Positions 42,154 to 54,200 of a DNA stretch of 64,000 nucleotides are shown here, piece by piece. Every line of letters begins with the position of its first letter. Positions within the stretch are counted from its first letter, which is position 1. Below the pieces are notes generated by a model. That model saw nothing but the letters and a program-made list of their open reading frames with translations. It was not told where the DNA came from and searched no databases. This DNA comes from Tritrichomonas musculus. Lineage: Eukaryota > Parabasalia > Tritrichomonadida > Tritrichomonadidae. The position numbers and the translations under genes are program-made. The stretch spans positions 62,001 through 126,000 of the forward strand of contig JAPFFF010000030.1 of assembly GCA_039105265.1 (NCBI GenBank). Reading direction: 5' to 3'.

Positions 42154-45100
42154 CCCATATTTATAAACGTCCATCTAAAATCGCAGAAGAGAACTCTGAC
42201 ACGATTTTTAAGTTACAAAAAAGCCTTCATATTTTATATTTTACAACAAATAAGTATAATAATAATATGTTATAAAATATATATTAAATATAAGTAATTT
42301 TATATTTTATAAATATCGATTGTTTTTTAGAGATATAAATAGATTTATGTTTAATTCAATTATTCACTTGAATTTAAATACTCACAATTTTTTCTGAATT
42401 AAGAATTTATCGTCGTAAAATTTATTCAAATTGGTGACAATTCTTTTTTCTCCTCTCAATTTAATAAAATTTTGTGTGATGGTTACATTTTTTGTCCGTT
42501 TAATTTTTAGTTGGAGTGCAAAAAGTCATATATCCACTTTATCAATCTCAAAACAAAATTTATCATCATCTTAGTTATTAATAGATGAAGCTATATTCTT
42601 ATTTTTATCCAAAAATTTGAATTTTGGAACATCAAATTTGTAAATATCTTTTGATGTTCACAAGATACAACCATACTTACTCTGCCAAAAATTACTTTCA
42701 TTCCTCACTCTATAAGAATATCACGGTAAAAAGCGAATTTAAAAATTAGTTCACAAAAAGTTTCACTTTTTCAAGTAATATTTGCCATTTTTTAAGGCAA
42801 AACTTTAATATATTTTGTTTATATTGGTATATTTAGAATTGTCATCAGATGCTCCATATGATGCAATAGTCAAATAGAAAATTTATTTTTGGTCCGTTAT
42901 TTATCAAACCAAATTCCTTATTTTTGGAAAATAAATATGTAGTTATCTTTAAAATATATAAATATTGCTATTTTATATATTTTTTTGTTTTAGAAAAGCT
43001 TTCTTAGGCTTATTTTGAACAATTCATTTTGAGAAGAAAAAAAGAAATTTGACCAAAAAAGCATTGAAAAAGTTAACCAATTCTTAGAAAATAAAAACTT
43101 AAAAAACAAGAAAAAAGAAAAATTATACAATAAAGCATTATCAAATATAAATTTTTATTAAGTGTTTGTTATATATTCAACTAAAAAGAGAGATTTAAGA
43201 AAAATCTCAAAAAAATGAAATATGCATGCCAAAAGGAACTTCAAATTAAGCATTATATGCTTAGATAGTGATCGTAAACCTAAAAACTTTTCAATTTTTG
43301 TATATTCCGTCGGTAATCGGTAGGATTTGGTTTCGCTGATCTGTCTATATCTCGATTTTTTGGGCTTTGCTGAGTCGTCTATCGATATTCCGATTGCTTT
43401 TTTGATGATTTTTTGTTGATTTATGTATAAATCTGGCTGAAATAAGGAGACTGTAAATTAAGGAATCTATTGACCAAATAAAAAGTGCCAATGATTTGAT
43501 AGTAAATCAATAGAAAATCATTATAACAATTAGCAAATTAATTCAAAAAGTTATTTTTATTGAAAAAAATGAGATATTTCAAAGATAAAATTCTTTTTTG
43601 AATTGCTTAATTAAAAGTCTAGACCTCGGACTTTTTTTCAAAGATCCTTCAAATTTTGAATAGATTTCACCAAGATTTGAATGGAATGATCATCTTAAAG
43701 AAAAAAATTGTGTAAATTTATCACAATTTTTGAAGGATCTTTAAATGTATGGAATGTTTTTTGAAATATTTTTATCTTTTTATATAGTAAATATTGATTG
43801 GTAACAATGATTATTCATATCATACATATGATGTATTATATATATTTAACTTTATAGACCAATTAATTTTTTCTTATCAAAATGGAATATCTGCATGATA
43901 CCATCATATATGTGCATTTGTATTTGCTTAACATATGTATTATTGTTTTTGAATGCTAGTTTGTATTTTATATCACTTATTATTTCACTAATTATGAAGA
44001 TATTATAAATTAAATTTACGACAAAAAAAACTGTGATTTTTCTGGAGAGATTGGCTTAACCGTTTAATATAATTTTCGGATATGTTATTATATAATAAAA
44101 TTAATGGCTTTTTATCGAGGCAAAGAAACTTGATATAGCCATTAAAAAAAGATAAAAATGTTTGAAAACCAAATCCTCTCAAATAAACGTCTATTTTATT
44201 TTAATATTCATTTTTTTGAATAAGCACGTTTTTTGGTTCTCACAAAAAATCTTGAATTTTCTGGAAAGACTGGAATAATATTACAAGCTCTAAACAACAT
44301 ATGCCTTATTATATAAAATATAATGAGGTTTTGCCGAGCCAATTAGGTTAAATATGTTTCTATTTTAGGATATTTATGTTTGCATAAATTTTAACATAAA
44401 AGCTCTTCAAATATTTTGTGAGTATAAAATTTGGATTATTTATTTTTATCTTATTAAAACAATTTCTTAAATTGAATTTATATCATATATATGATATAAA
44501 TATGATAAAATAAATATAAAATGAAACACAAAAATTATTTACAAATAAATACATATATAATTATAAATCTCCAAATGCATTCAAAATTAAAAACTCATCC
44601 ATAATTCAAAGATATAAAAATATTTTGATAAAGCATTCATAAATAATTGTATGAGCTATTTTAATTTCTCATTATTAATGATAGATTTTTATTTTCTCAA
44701 ATTATTGTATGTAATCATTCAATAAAATTAATAACATTTTATTGAAATTAAAATAATAGTTTAAATTTCCCATATCTTATTTAATATTTCGAAACCTAAA
44801 TTATAATTAATAATTATATATATAACATTTTATATTCATTCATATTTCCAATGTATAATAAATTTTTATTGATTTACATAATGGATTACTTGAATCGTAT
44901 TTTTGAATACTTAATAGTTTTTATTTATTCAATTTATATATTTTGCATATATCTCTCAATAAAATTTAAATATAATATTTTATGGCTATTATAATAATAT
45001 AAAATTCAATATAAAAACATATTATAAAATATGATGATTTTAAAACCACTAGTTATTTCTATTTCTTTTTTTTCGAGTTTCCATACATTTGGATCTTTGA

Positions 45101-45994
45101 AAAATGCTTGGAATATGAATTCTGTTGACTCAATTTTCTGAGGATTGAGAGATATAGATTTTTATATTCTTTCAAAATATATAATATTTAAATTTTTTTT
45201 TTTTTATAAAAAATTGGTTCAGATATGATGAGATGTTTTTGTATGCAATGTTTTTTCTTCAATATTTTCCATCAAATGAAGTGGCATCTTCTATTGGTAA
45301 TATCAAAAAGTGGTAACTATTATTTTAAATTGAAAAAATAAAAAATAAATAAATAAATATATACTAAAATGAATTTGATTATAACTTTTTATTAAATTAA
45401 ATTCTTCATTTAAAAATAAACAAGAGGATCATCTTCAAATTGTGGATAATTTTTATATATAAATAAGAACCCTGTGCAAATAAAATAAGAATGGATCATA
45501 TCTGATCTTTTATCAATTGCATATTGGCATTCTTTGAATGTTATTCCAAATTGGTTGAACAGGGTTCTTTTCATAATAAAATATGAACGAATTATTATAT
45601 AAAATAAAACCTTACAATTTTTGAATAAATTATTCTATAAACTATTCAAATATTGAATGAATTATTAAAGATATTTATTGAAAATAAAAGATATACATCG
45701 ATAAATAAAAAATAATATTTATATAAAAATTATTAGTTTACAATTATATTAATTTATAATAAGAATTATTATTTATATCATTTTTTCAAAGATATATCTA
45801 TATTTATTGTTTTCATGTAAACAACAGAAACATATATTTCTATACAAAATAATATGATCGTTGAACTCAAATTTTCTATGAGAATCTATTCAAAATTGAG
45901 AAGATCCGAGGTCTAATTAAAAGTGGATTTTTTCTGAAAAGTTAAGTGACAGAGGTCTCTTCTGCAATTTTAGACGGACGTTTATAAATATGGG
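42154..45994. mobile_element. 3.8-kb element or paired MITE ends with 49-bp inverted repeats
   Basis: Left CCCATATTTATAAACGTCC (42154 on) and the inverse of the right end (up to 45994) match over 49 bp with four mismatches. The outer bases on both sides are TA (42152-42153 and 45995-45996), fitting a Tc1/mariner-type duplication. The interior is A+T-rich and has no frame with transposase texture. It holds two diverged copies of a stretch containing TTTTCTGGA(G/A)AGA (near 44038 and 44255) and an 11-bp inverted pair AAGAACCCTGT (45465-45475, 45559-45569). It is either a decayed or non-autonomous DNA transposon, or two related solo MITEs in opposite orientation. Confidence 0.55.
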
Positions 45995-47526
45995 TAAAAA
46001 TGAATACAATTTGGAAAAATAATCTTAACAGCAAATAAATATAATGATATAAAATTATAAAATGAATCGTATTGAAAATCAGGAGCTTCGCCCCTTCTCT
46101 TTTTTTTGTGAAATTTTCAAAATGAAATAACTATCTGCCTTTTTAATTTAAACAGATTACCACAATATAAAATAAAATATCATAAGTTATCTTAGAGTAT
46201 CTAGGTCCGTGAATTAAATTTCTTTTTAAACAAATGTTAAAAGATCTTAATAATAATATAATTAATTAATTTTCAAATCGATTTTAAGCATTAGTTATTG
46301 TATTGGGACCTAGAATTGATAGTTTAATATGTAAATAATCTTTTATGAAGATTCAAAATTTTCCATGATTTTCGATTATTTTTCATTGAAATTATAATCG
46401 TTAAAATAAAATAGTAAACGGTGAAAGGACATCCTTAAGGAAATAATATAACGATTTCATTGTTATAATGAAATTATTTGGAATGATAAAAGCTTATTTG
46501 CCGATAAAATAGTGGAAAAAATAATTTCATTATAACAATTTATTTCTTTAGTTATTATACTGATCAAAGATTATGAAAGTGGAAAATATGTATAACTCTC
46601 ACTGGAGCATAAATGAAATTATTTCATATTTAATATGTAATTGCCTGGAATATGTAAGCAAAGGAAAGATAAAAATTTCAAAATATGAGAAAAGTTCTGC
46701 TGAGTTCATCATATGAAATAACCGCACGATGCGACATACAAATTTATTAAACAAGTATATTCATCGCTGAAGCTGGGCAATAAAGTGAAAAATCGTCAAG
46801 ATAGAGCCTTATTAAAAAATTGCTGACCAAAGCCATGTACGATTAAAATCCTTTCAAAAAAATTGAATTAAAATTTTCGAAATTTTGCGTGTTTTCAAAT
46901 CTATCAAAAGAAATATTTATTATAATAAAGTATAGTTTTTTCAAAGCCTTTTTAGTTTTTTTGGGAATGATGCAAAATCAAACAGCTGGGCAATAAAAAT
47001 TCTGTGACTTATTACTAATGTTGAAATATATGTGTTACAATAGCTTCAATTCTTTTTAATTTTCATTATAAAGGAGCAGAATCGTTGCATAAAGCATGCT
47101 TTGATGGCTAATTTGAATTTAAAAAACGTTCACTATATAAATATTAAATGGCAAAGAATATCAAATGTGGGATAGCTGCCAATCTTTCAGTCCCCTATAT
47201 CAGCTTGTTTCTAACCAATTGATGCTGTTTTCCAAAAAGAATAGTGAAATAACATACCGTGGGCTTACATAGAATCAATAAAAATTATTATAAATAGCCA
47301 ATATGTATACGATTAAAAAATATTCAAAAAATTGAGAGGAAAATATCGGAAAAAAAGCATTTTACGATCTACCTTAAGTTTACTACTTTTGAATGTTTTT
47401 TTACGAATATATTATTTTATATGGAATAAAAAAAATCTATTCAATTTTGGTGATAATTCAAATTTTCTATTAAACTCAATTTTTTTTTTTTCAAAATATT
47501 TTTACTTTTTTCAATACAAATAAATC
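45995..47526. other. AT-rich intergenic DNA upstream of the ankyrin-kinase locus
   Basis: No gene recognised. The string AGCTGGGCAATAAA occurs twice (near 46772 and 46984), perhaps traces of a diverged duplication. Otherwise nothing is seen. Confidence 0.5.
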
Positions 47527-49281
47527 ATGAGCAACAAAGAATTTTTGGACGCATCCAAGAACGGAGATCTGGAAACAGTTCGACGACTTCTTTCAAGCAA
47601 GAAAATGGATATCAACATTCAAGACATTTTAAATCAAAAACATTCATATAATTCAAATCTAACTTTTTTGATTATATTTAAAAATTGAATGATTTATGGA
47701 ATTTATCTCGAACATTTAATAATACGGCGTTGATTTGGGCTGCAACAAATGGCCATAAAGAAATTGTTGAACTATTAATAAGGCAAGAAGGCATTGATAT
47801 CAACATTCAAAACATTTTAAATCAAAACATTCATAATATTCAAATCTAACTTTTTTGATTATATTTAAAAATTGAATGATTTATGGAATTTAACTCGAAC
47901 ATTTAATTCTACGGCGTTGATTCGTGCTGCAGCAAATTGCCATAAAGAAATTGTTGAACTATTAATAAGGCAAGAAGGCATTGATATCAACATTCAAAAC
48001 ATTTTAAATCAAAAACATTCATAAAATTCAAATCTAACTTTTTTGATAATATTTAAAAATTGAATGATTTATGGAATTTTGAAATAAAGTATTCACAAAG
48101 CTGCCATTGACTATGCAAGAGAAAGAAATCATCCAGAAATTGTTGACCTTCTATCCAAAGGACCGATCAAAGCAAGCAAAGCAGGAACAGAAGCCAAGCA
48201 AGAAAGCGATTTCAGATCGCTGAAACAAGAAATTGAGTCACTCACGATCGAAAACCGCCAGCAGGAAGAAAAGATCATTCAGCAGGAAGAAAAGATCATT
48301 CAGCAGGAAGAAAAGATCATCCAGCAGGAAGCAGAAAACGCGCGTCTGAAGGGGTATCTCGTTGCGCTGCGGCGTGACACCGGCGGACTTGAATTCTTCG
48401 ACTTTTCAGACTACCGCGTGAAGTCCGTGATCGGCGAAGGCGGCACGTCGAGTGTGAAGGTCGTTGTGAAGAATGAAGAGTTTGCGATGAAGGAGCTGAA
48501 GGACTCAGACCACAAGTCAGTGCAGCGCTTCCTGACGGAAGGCGAGGCGATGTTCATTCTGCGCCACCCGTGCGTCTTGGGCATCGTTGCGGTGAACTAC
48601 GGCGACGCCAGCCACCCGCCGTCCCTGATTCTGAAGCTTGAGCCAACATCGCTGGAGTCGGCGGTTGCCAGCAGGGGACTCGGTGACGCCGACAAGTGCC
48701 GCATCGTAGTTGAGACTGTCCTCGGGATGCGCTACATCCACGGCCGCGGCTACATGCACCGCGACCTGAAGCCGTCGAACATTCTGCTGAGCAAAGACGG
48801 GCACGCCCGCATCAGCGACTTCGGCCTTGCGAAGGAAGAAAGCCTCGAAATCTCGCAGACGAAGGGCGTCGGGACCCTCCGCTTCATGGCGCCAGAACTT
48901 TTCGCTCAGGACGAGGACGACGACGTGACTCGCTACACGAACAAGGTCGACGTCTACTCGTTCGGGATCACTCTCATCTACATCGTCGCCGGCAGCTACC
49001 CGAAGTTCAACATGCGGAATGCAGTAAACGGCGTCCTCCCTCAGCTGCCCGACTCGATTGTGGCCTGGGTCCGCGAGCTGATTGTCAGCTGCCTGACGTT
49101 CGAGGCTGGGAGCCGCCCGTCATTCGACGCGATCTTTGAAACGCTGAAGGCGAACAACTACGACCTGTTCAATGAAAGCAAAGGCAAGAAACTTACGCGC
49201 AAGCAGGAAAGCATGAAGAAGGAAATCGATGCGCGCGTGCTGATGATCGAGGCCTACGAATTCCAGCACAAAAACGACTGA
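47527..49281 (+). CDS. Ankyrin-repeat protein kinase (TKL-like), with intron-like repeated spacers
   Basis: The ATG at 47527 opens MSNKEFLDASKNGDLETVRR, a first ankyrin repeat ending DINIQD. Two near-identical ankyrin units follow (TALIWAATNGHKEIVELLI and TALIRAAANCHKEIVELLI), then AAIDYARERNHPEIVDLLSK. Stop-containing spacers of about 95 bp separate them. From about 48090 the frame is open to 49281: a coiled coil with three QQEEKII repeats, then a kinase domain with IGEGGTSSV, FAMKEL (ATP Lys), HRDLKPSNILL, DFGLA and GTLRFMAPEL. All catalytic residues are present. The start reported at a GTG (48418) is not real. Ankyrin-kinase fusions are a large trichomonad family. Spacers could be introns of unusual type, or decay of the 5' part. 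From about 48330 on the gene is G/C-rich. Confidence 0.7.
47611..48080 (+). repeat. 187-188 bp tandem units (ankyrin repeat plus spacer)
   Basis: ATCAACATTCAA(G/A)ACATTTT recurs at 47611, 47799 and 47986. Each unit joins one ankyrin repeat (about 93 bp) to a nearly identical A+T-rich spacer ending ATTTATGGAATTT. The third spacer then diverges. The spacers lack GT at the left border and the trichomonad ACTAACACACAG right border. Confidence 0.75.
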
Positions 49282-49704
49282 AGCGTCCGTCTTTGGCCAC
49301 TCAGCTAACTAAAAAATTTCTCACTTAAATTTTTTTTCTTTTTCTTTTTTTCTTTCTCTTCTTTTTATTTGTAAGAAACGAAAACTGGCCTTTATTGTTT
49401 TCTATCTTTGGAGATATCGAATCCACCAAAAAATGTGATGTGTCATTTTTGAAACTTTTTGAATGCACATCTTCTGAAAAAGTTTTTTTTCTTACACATT
49501 CATTCAATTTAATTTTAGTATTTCATTCTATACAATATTATGCTATTTTTTTACTTCATTTTTATAAAATTTATTAAATCAGTTGTTCTTTGATATTTTT
49601 TAAAAAAAGTGAGATGAAATATATTTTTTTTGTCAACAATCAAAAAAAATCAATTAAAAACTTTCAAAAACAAAATTTCATCATTTTATGACGAATCATC
49701 ACAT
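49282..49704. other. Intergenic DNA between convergent kinase and RCC1 genes
   Basis: Begins with a T/C-rich run and is A+T-rich throughout. No gene seen. It presumably holds both 3' ends. Confidence 0.5.
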
Positions 49705-51030
49705 TCAATCAAGAAGCTTCAGACCATCTGCCGATGCAGCCAATGGCGGTAAACTGGCCGAGACCTCCTGACGAAGTTTCTCAATCTCTCCTTTCTGCCT
49801 GGAGCTTTCTTCTTCGAGATTGGATATTTTTTCATTTTGCTTTGAGACCTCTTCTTTGAGTGCTGCAATCTCTTCTTTCAGTAGAGAAATTTCATCTTGA
49901 GTGGTGTCTGTCACTTTTGGTGATGCTTTTTCTTTGATTCGTCTGTTTGGCGTGTTTGCTGGCGGTTCTGTTCCAACAAAAACAAATGAAATAGAACTTC
50001 CTGCAATGCAGAATGAAGCACCGCCTCTGATCGTTGTCTCAGCTGGCGTGTAAACATTGGAACCTGGTTCAGTGGTGAGGAGCTCGCCAAAGCTGTTGTG
50101 TCCACACGCGAGGACCTTCCCTTCTGATGTGATGAAAAGTGAATGATTACAGCCTGCTGAGGCTGAAATGATTTTGTGTTTCAGTCCTGAAATTTCTGTG
50201 AATTCCTTTGCTGATAATTGTATTTTTCCCAGTCCCAGACAGCCACAGTCGTTTGATCCGCGGACAAAGACTCGCCCGTCTTCGCAGACTGCCAGACAGT
50301 GATTCCATGTGCCTGACACTTCGGTGATTTCTTTTCCCTCAAGTTCTTCAATTGTTTCAAAGGCTAAATTCCCTCCTGCCTCGTCTAAACAAGAAACATT
50401 TGCACAGAAGGCTCGACCACTCGAGCCAGATGCAATGACGAATGACGTGCAGCAGGCGATGCTGACTGGCTTCTCACTCTGTGGAAGGACTGACTTTTCA
50501 ATATTCTCTCTTCCTGCCTCCATGTCTCCTTCCGTTATATAAAATATTGATCCTTCTGTGTCGACTGCTGCTGCTGTGCTGCTGCCACCAAAAAGATATA
50601 TAGGATTGTGACCATTTATGTTCACAAAAACTGGAGTACCTTTTTTGTGATCTTTATGAACATATGCAAGCTGGTTGTTCTTTGAACTGGAACTAGAAAA
50701 AAGGTACAGAGTGTAATTAAAGCCACAAACAGCTGAAATAAGTTGGCAAGGACGACCTTCCTTGTCTTTCAGTTCAATTTGTTGGGCTTTCCTGATAACT
50801 TTTTTATTACGTGTGCCAAGAAATCGTCCACCTTTATTGTTACCGACTGCATATAATTGTCCTTCTTTAGTGGTCCATATTGTGTGATAATCACATGCTG
50901 ATAAGGACGAAAGTGAAGAAATGTTGAGACGGGTGTCTTTTGGAGGGCAGATGATTGGAATTCCATCTGGATCATGTTTGTTTGATTCTTCTGTAAGATT
51001 CGAATATCGGTTATATCCACAAACCTTCAT
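49705..51030 (-). CDS. RCC1-repeat (beta-propeller) protein with C-terminal coiled coil
   Basis: A 441-aa protein. Repeats of the RCC1 type cover about residues 1-350: GQLYAVGNNKGGRFLG, SISACTSFVIA-like turns, GTWNHCLAVCEDGRVFVRGSNDCGCLGLG, and AGCNHSLFITSEGKVLACGHNSFGELL, the usual H-x-L/S---G--- pattern of a seven-bladed propeller. Residues 380-425 form a clear coiled coil (ISLLKEEIAALKEEVSKQNE and onward). RCC1 propellers bind small GTPases, chromatin or ubiquitin targets. With a coiled coil and no other domain, the partner cannot be named. No transmembrane or signal segment. Upstream of the ATG is a TCA-free A+T leader. Coding composition is intermediate between the A+T-rich spacers and the G/C-rich VPS13 gene. 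Confidence 0.85.
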   Translation of the reverse strand: MKVCGYNRYSNLTEESNKHDPDGIPIICPPKDTRLNISSLSSLSACDYHTIWTTKEGQLYAVGNNKGGRFLGTRNKKVIRKAQQIELKDKEGRPCQLISAVCGFNYTLYLFSSSSSKNNQLAYVHKDHKKGTPVFVNINGHNPIYLFGGSSTAAAVDTEGSIFYITEGDMEAGRENIEKSVLPQSEKPVSIACCTSFVIASGSSGRAFCANVSCLDEAGGNLAFETIEELEGKEITEVSGTWNHCLAVCEDGRVFVRGSNDCGCLGLGKIQLSAKEFTEISGLKHKIISASAGCNHSLFITSEGKVLACGHNSFGELLTTEPGSNVYTPAETTIRGGASFCIAGSSISFVFVGTEPPANTPNRRIKEKASPKVTDTTQDEISLLKEEIAALKEEVSKQNEKISNLEEESSRQKGEIEKLRQEVSASLPPLAASADGLKLLD

Positions 51031-51299
51031 TCAGTGTAATTCATATATATTTTTTTATTCAAAAAGTTATAGATGTACGTTAATTTTTTTAATTTTTTTT
51101 TTTTTTTGGTGATGATGTAATAGTGATTTCTTCTTAGTCAAACAAAAATATCTAAAAAAAGGAAACTCTCATGACAAAATTAATTCATTATTAGTCATTC
51201 ATTTATATTAAATGATTTCTCAATAAATAAAAAAGATATCTGTCTCAAATCAAAAAAAAGTAATATATATTTTATTTAACTAAAATGATTATTTTTTTT
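51031..51299. other. Short A+T-rich spacer between the RCC1 and VPS13-like genes
   Basis: Both genes are on the minus strand, so this holds the RCC1 promoter and the VPS13 3' end. It has runs of T/A and nothing else recognised. Confidence 0.5.
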
Positions 51300-54200
51300 T
51301 TAAAATACACTCTGTCTAATTTTATAAGATTGGACCATTGTTGTTATTTGCTGGGCAGTTGTGTGATCGTTACAATTAACAATATATTCCTTCACCTCAT
51401 TTTTATTTATTAGCTTTCGTACCAGCAAGGACAGGTAATTCCCGTTCGACTTGATTTCAGCGATCGTGTCTAGCTTGATCACCTTCTTGATGGCGACGTC
51501 ATCGTCCGTCTTCCTGTCAATAAAGTAAACGGAATCGTCGCACAGGCAGAGAACGTACTTAAAATTGGCGTCATCGACGTAAGCGCACATCGCTTTCCGC
51601 TCACTCGCGCTGCTGAAAGCTTTTCTGAAGACGCCGATCAAAATCGTCGACCGTTTAACGTCGAACACTGCGACCTTGTTCAGCGGAAACCTGCGCGGAA
51701 TCCTGTGCCTCGACCACACAATGTTGTCGCCGTTGTTTATCGCCTGCCGCACGCCGCCAATCATGCCCGCGCTGACGTCCAGCAGGCCGGTCAGTGGCTT
51801 CATCACGACGCCGGCGAGGCCCTTGCCAATGCCGATGAAGGCGCCCTTCACGCCGTCCTTCTTGCCGCCGTTCACAGGATCCATGATGATGCCCGTCACG
51901 CCGCGGACAAAGCCGGAGCCGAAGGAGACGAGACCGTCTTTGACTGTGTCGGAGGACGTCTGGTTCAGGCCGCCGGTTGTCAGGGAGCGCGTGCCGAACG
52001 AGTTGATTGAGAACAGCGTGCTGACGCCGCGAAGAAACCCTTCGCCGCTCTGGAGAATCGAGCCGAAAGCTCGCTTTGCGCGCTTCGATTTCTTTTTCTT
52101 GTGCTTGCTGCCGCTTTTCTTTTTCTTGCTCTCGCTCATCTGGCCCCGCTCAATGTCAATCTCGCTGTCTGAGTTTGCGTGGACGGGCCGCGCCTTCTCG
52201 TTCTCGCTCGCGCTTGCAGACCTCGTTGCTGTCTCGTTATCTGTCGTCGTTTCGTTTTCAGTTGTCGTCTCATTCCTCGCTGTCGTCTCGTTGTCGCTCG
52301 TCGACTTCGTCGTTGTTTCATTGTCGCTCGTCGATCTCGTCGCCGTCTCGAACTCTGTCACCTGGAACATGTCCGGGTCGTTGTAGTACACCTTCACGCC
52401 TGAGGAGAACGATTCGGCTATTCCGACAGTGTTCAGCAGGATGTCTGAGTGGCCGGCGAGCGACCAGAGCTGGCTCATGAGCGAGCAGCTGTACTGGCTC
52501 ACGATGTTTCGGCGAAGAAACGAGAGCGGCGCGCGGAAATTGTTCAGAACGATTCCGTTCAGGCAGACGTTTGCGCCAGTGATGTTCCCAATCAGCTTGA
52601 ACATCGTCAGCGGCAGCTTCTGGTCAATCTGGTACATGACGTCGCGCCCTGTCACGCTGCGGTAGTAGATCTCAAAAAGGATCGGACTGACGATGAACCT
52701 CTTGAATGAATAGATCTTGCCAACCGACGGCTGCTCTGGATTTTCTATCGGCGGCTTCAATTCAACCGATTTTTCGGACTCGTTTTCTTTTGGATAAAAA
52801 GTGTCAAGCGTCAAACTGAAAATGTCAGAGATAAAGGCGAGATCCGCAAAAACAAGGATTTTCTGCAGCTGGAAAGAGAAGTTCTTGAACGCAATCAGAA
52901 ATGGGGCACCCCTGATGATCGTCGCATTCAGCACCAGAAACTTGTGCTTGCTCGTTGAGTTGCCGATCACGGTGACGGGGAAGGCCGTCCTCAGGCATTG
53001 GTCATCAATCTCGAACGAGTCCAGGCTGATCGACAGGTAGTGCAGGTTCCGGCTCGCCGTGAAGCCCAGGTTCAGGTTGCTGAAGTTCACCAGAATGGAC
53101 TCTCGCATCAGCGAATCGATGAATGATATTGAGATGCCTTTGAGCACGCCAGACACGTTGTACAGCTTATGCTTCACGGCGTAGTTTTCCTTTGACACGA
53201 TAATCATCTGATTTCCGTTGTTGACGGCCATGATCTTGATCATGAACGGCGTCCCGGCAAGCGGAAGAGAGTTCGTCTCTTCGTTGAGTGAAATGATAAT
53301 TGACTGCCCGTTGTACTCGAGTATCAGCGACTGCCTGCCAAACGGGACGTCCAATGCAAACATCGTCGTCGTGTTCGGGGCGAAAACGAACTTGCATGTG
53401 TCGTTGAACTGGTAGCCAAGCAGCTCAACGTCGTCCAAGAAGTTGCAAAATATGTAGGGCGTCGGAAAACGCGCCACTCGGAAGTGAGCGCAGAGGCCGA
53501 TTCCGTCCTCAACCACTTCTAGCTCGATTATTTGGAAGCCCCCGTCCTCGCTGAACAACCGAAAACAGGTTCGCACAGGCGACGACAGCAAGATTCCCTT
53601 GACTTCTTGGAATCCAAGAACAGACATGCTGAACGAGAAGTGATAATTCGTTGTTAAAACGGTCGACTTCTTGTGCTTTGGGTACAACTCCCTGTACGAA
53701 TGCGGCTCCTTCATTTGGTCATTCTCTGTGAAGTGAAATTCTGACTTTTTCTGCTTCTTGTATCTGTACTCGGCGTGGTTGTATGACTTGAATTGCTGGC
53801 TCGGCTCGGCTGAGCTATTGTTGTCCAATACCGAGTAGTAGTTGACCTGCTTCTTTTCTTTTCCAGTAGACAGCTCGGAAGCGTCAGATTGGTTTTTCTC
53901 ATTCGTCTCCTCAATTGTGAAGTCTGGCTCGAGGTAAATGTCATCATCCAGCTCATTATCAATTGAGAGGGCAGGCACGAGTGTCACAATGCGCGTGTGG
54001 AAATACGGCTTTTCGGCTTGCGTCACTTTGTAGTGCACTGGAACGAAGACGTCTGACTTGTCTTCTTTGGGCAAGAAAATCACATCATTCATTCCGGTTG
54101 CGGTGCAGTCGATGTACGTCCTCGACCACGCTGACAGGCCCGGGCAGATGATGTTCACGTAGAGCTGCGAATTCTTGAAAAATCTCGATGACGTGATCAT

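Noticed and set aside
42039-42275. 78-codon open frame
   Set aside because: It begins in the end of the TTAA MITE and runs into the inverted repeat of the 3.8-kb element; no protein texture.
48330-49281. Bacterial contamination explaining the G/C-rich kinase
   Set aside because: The frame continues from an A+T-rich ankyrin and coiled-coil part, and the kinase is eukaryotic in type.
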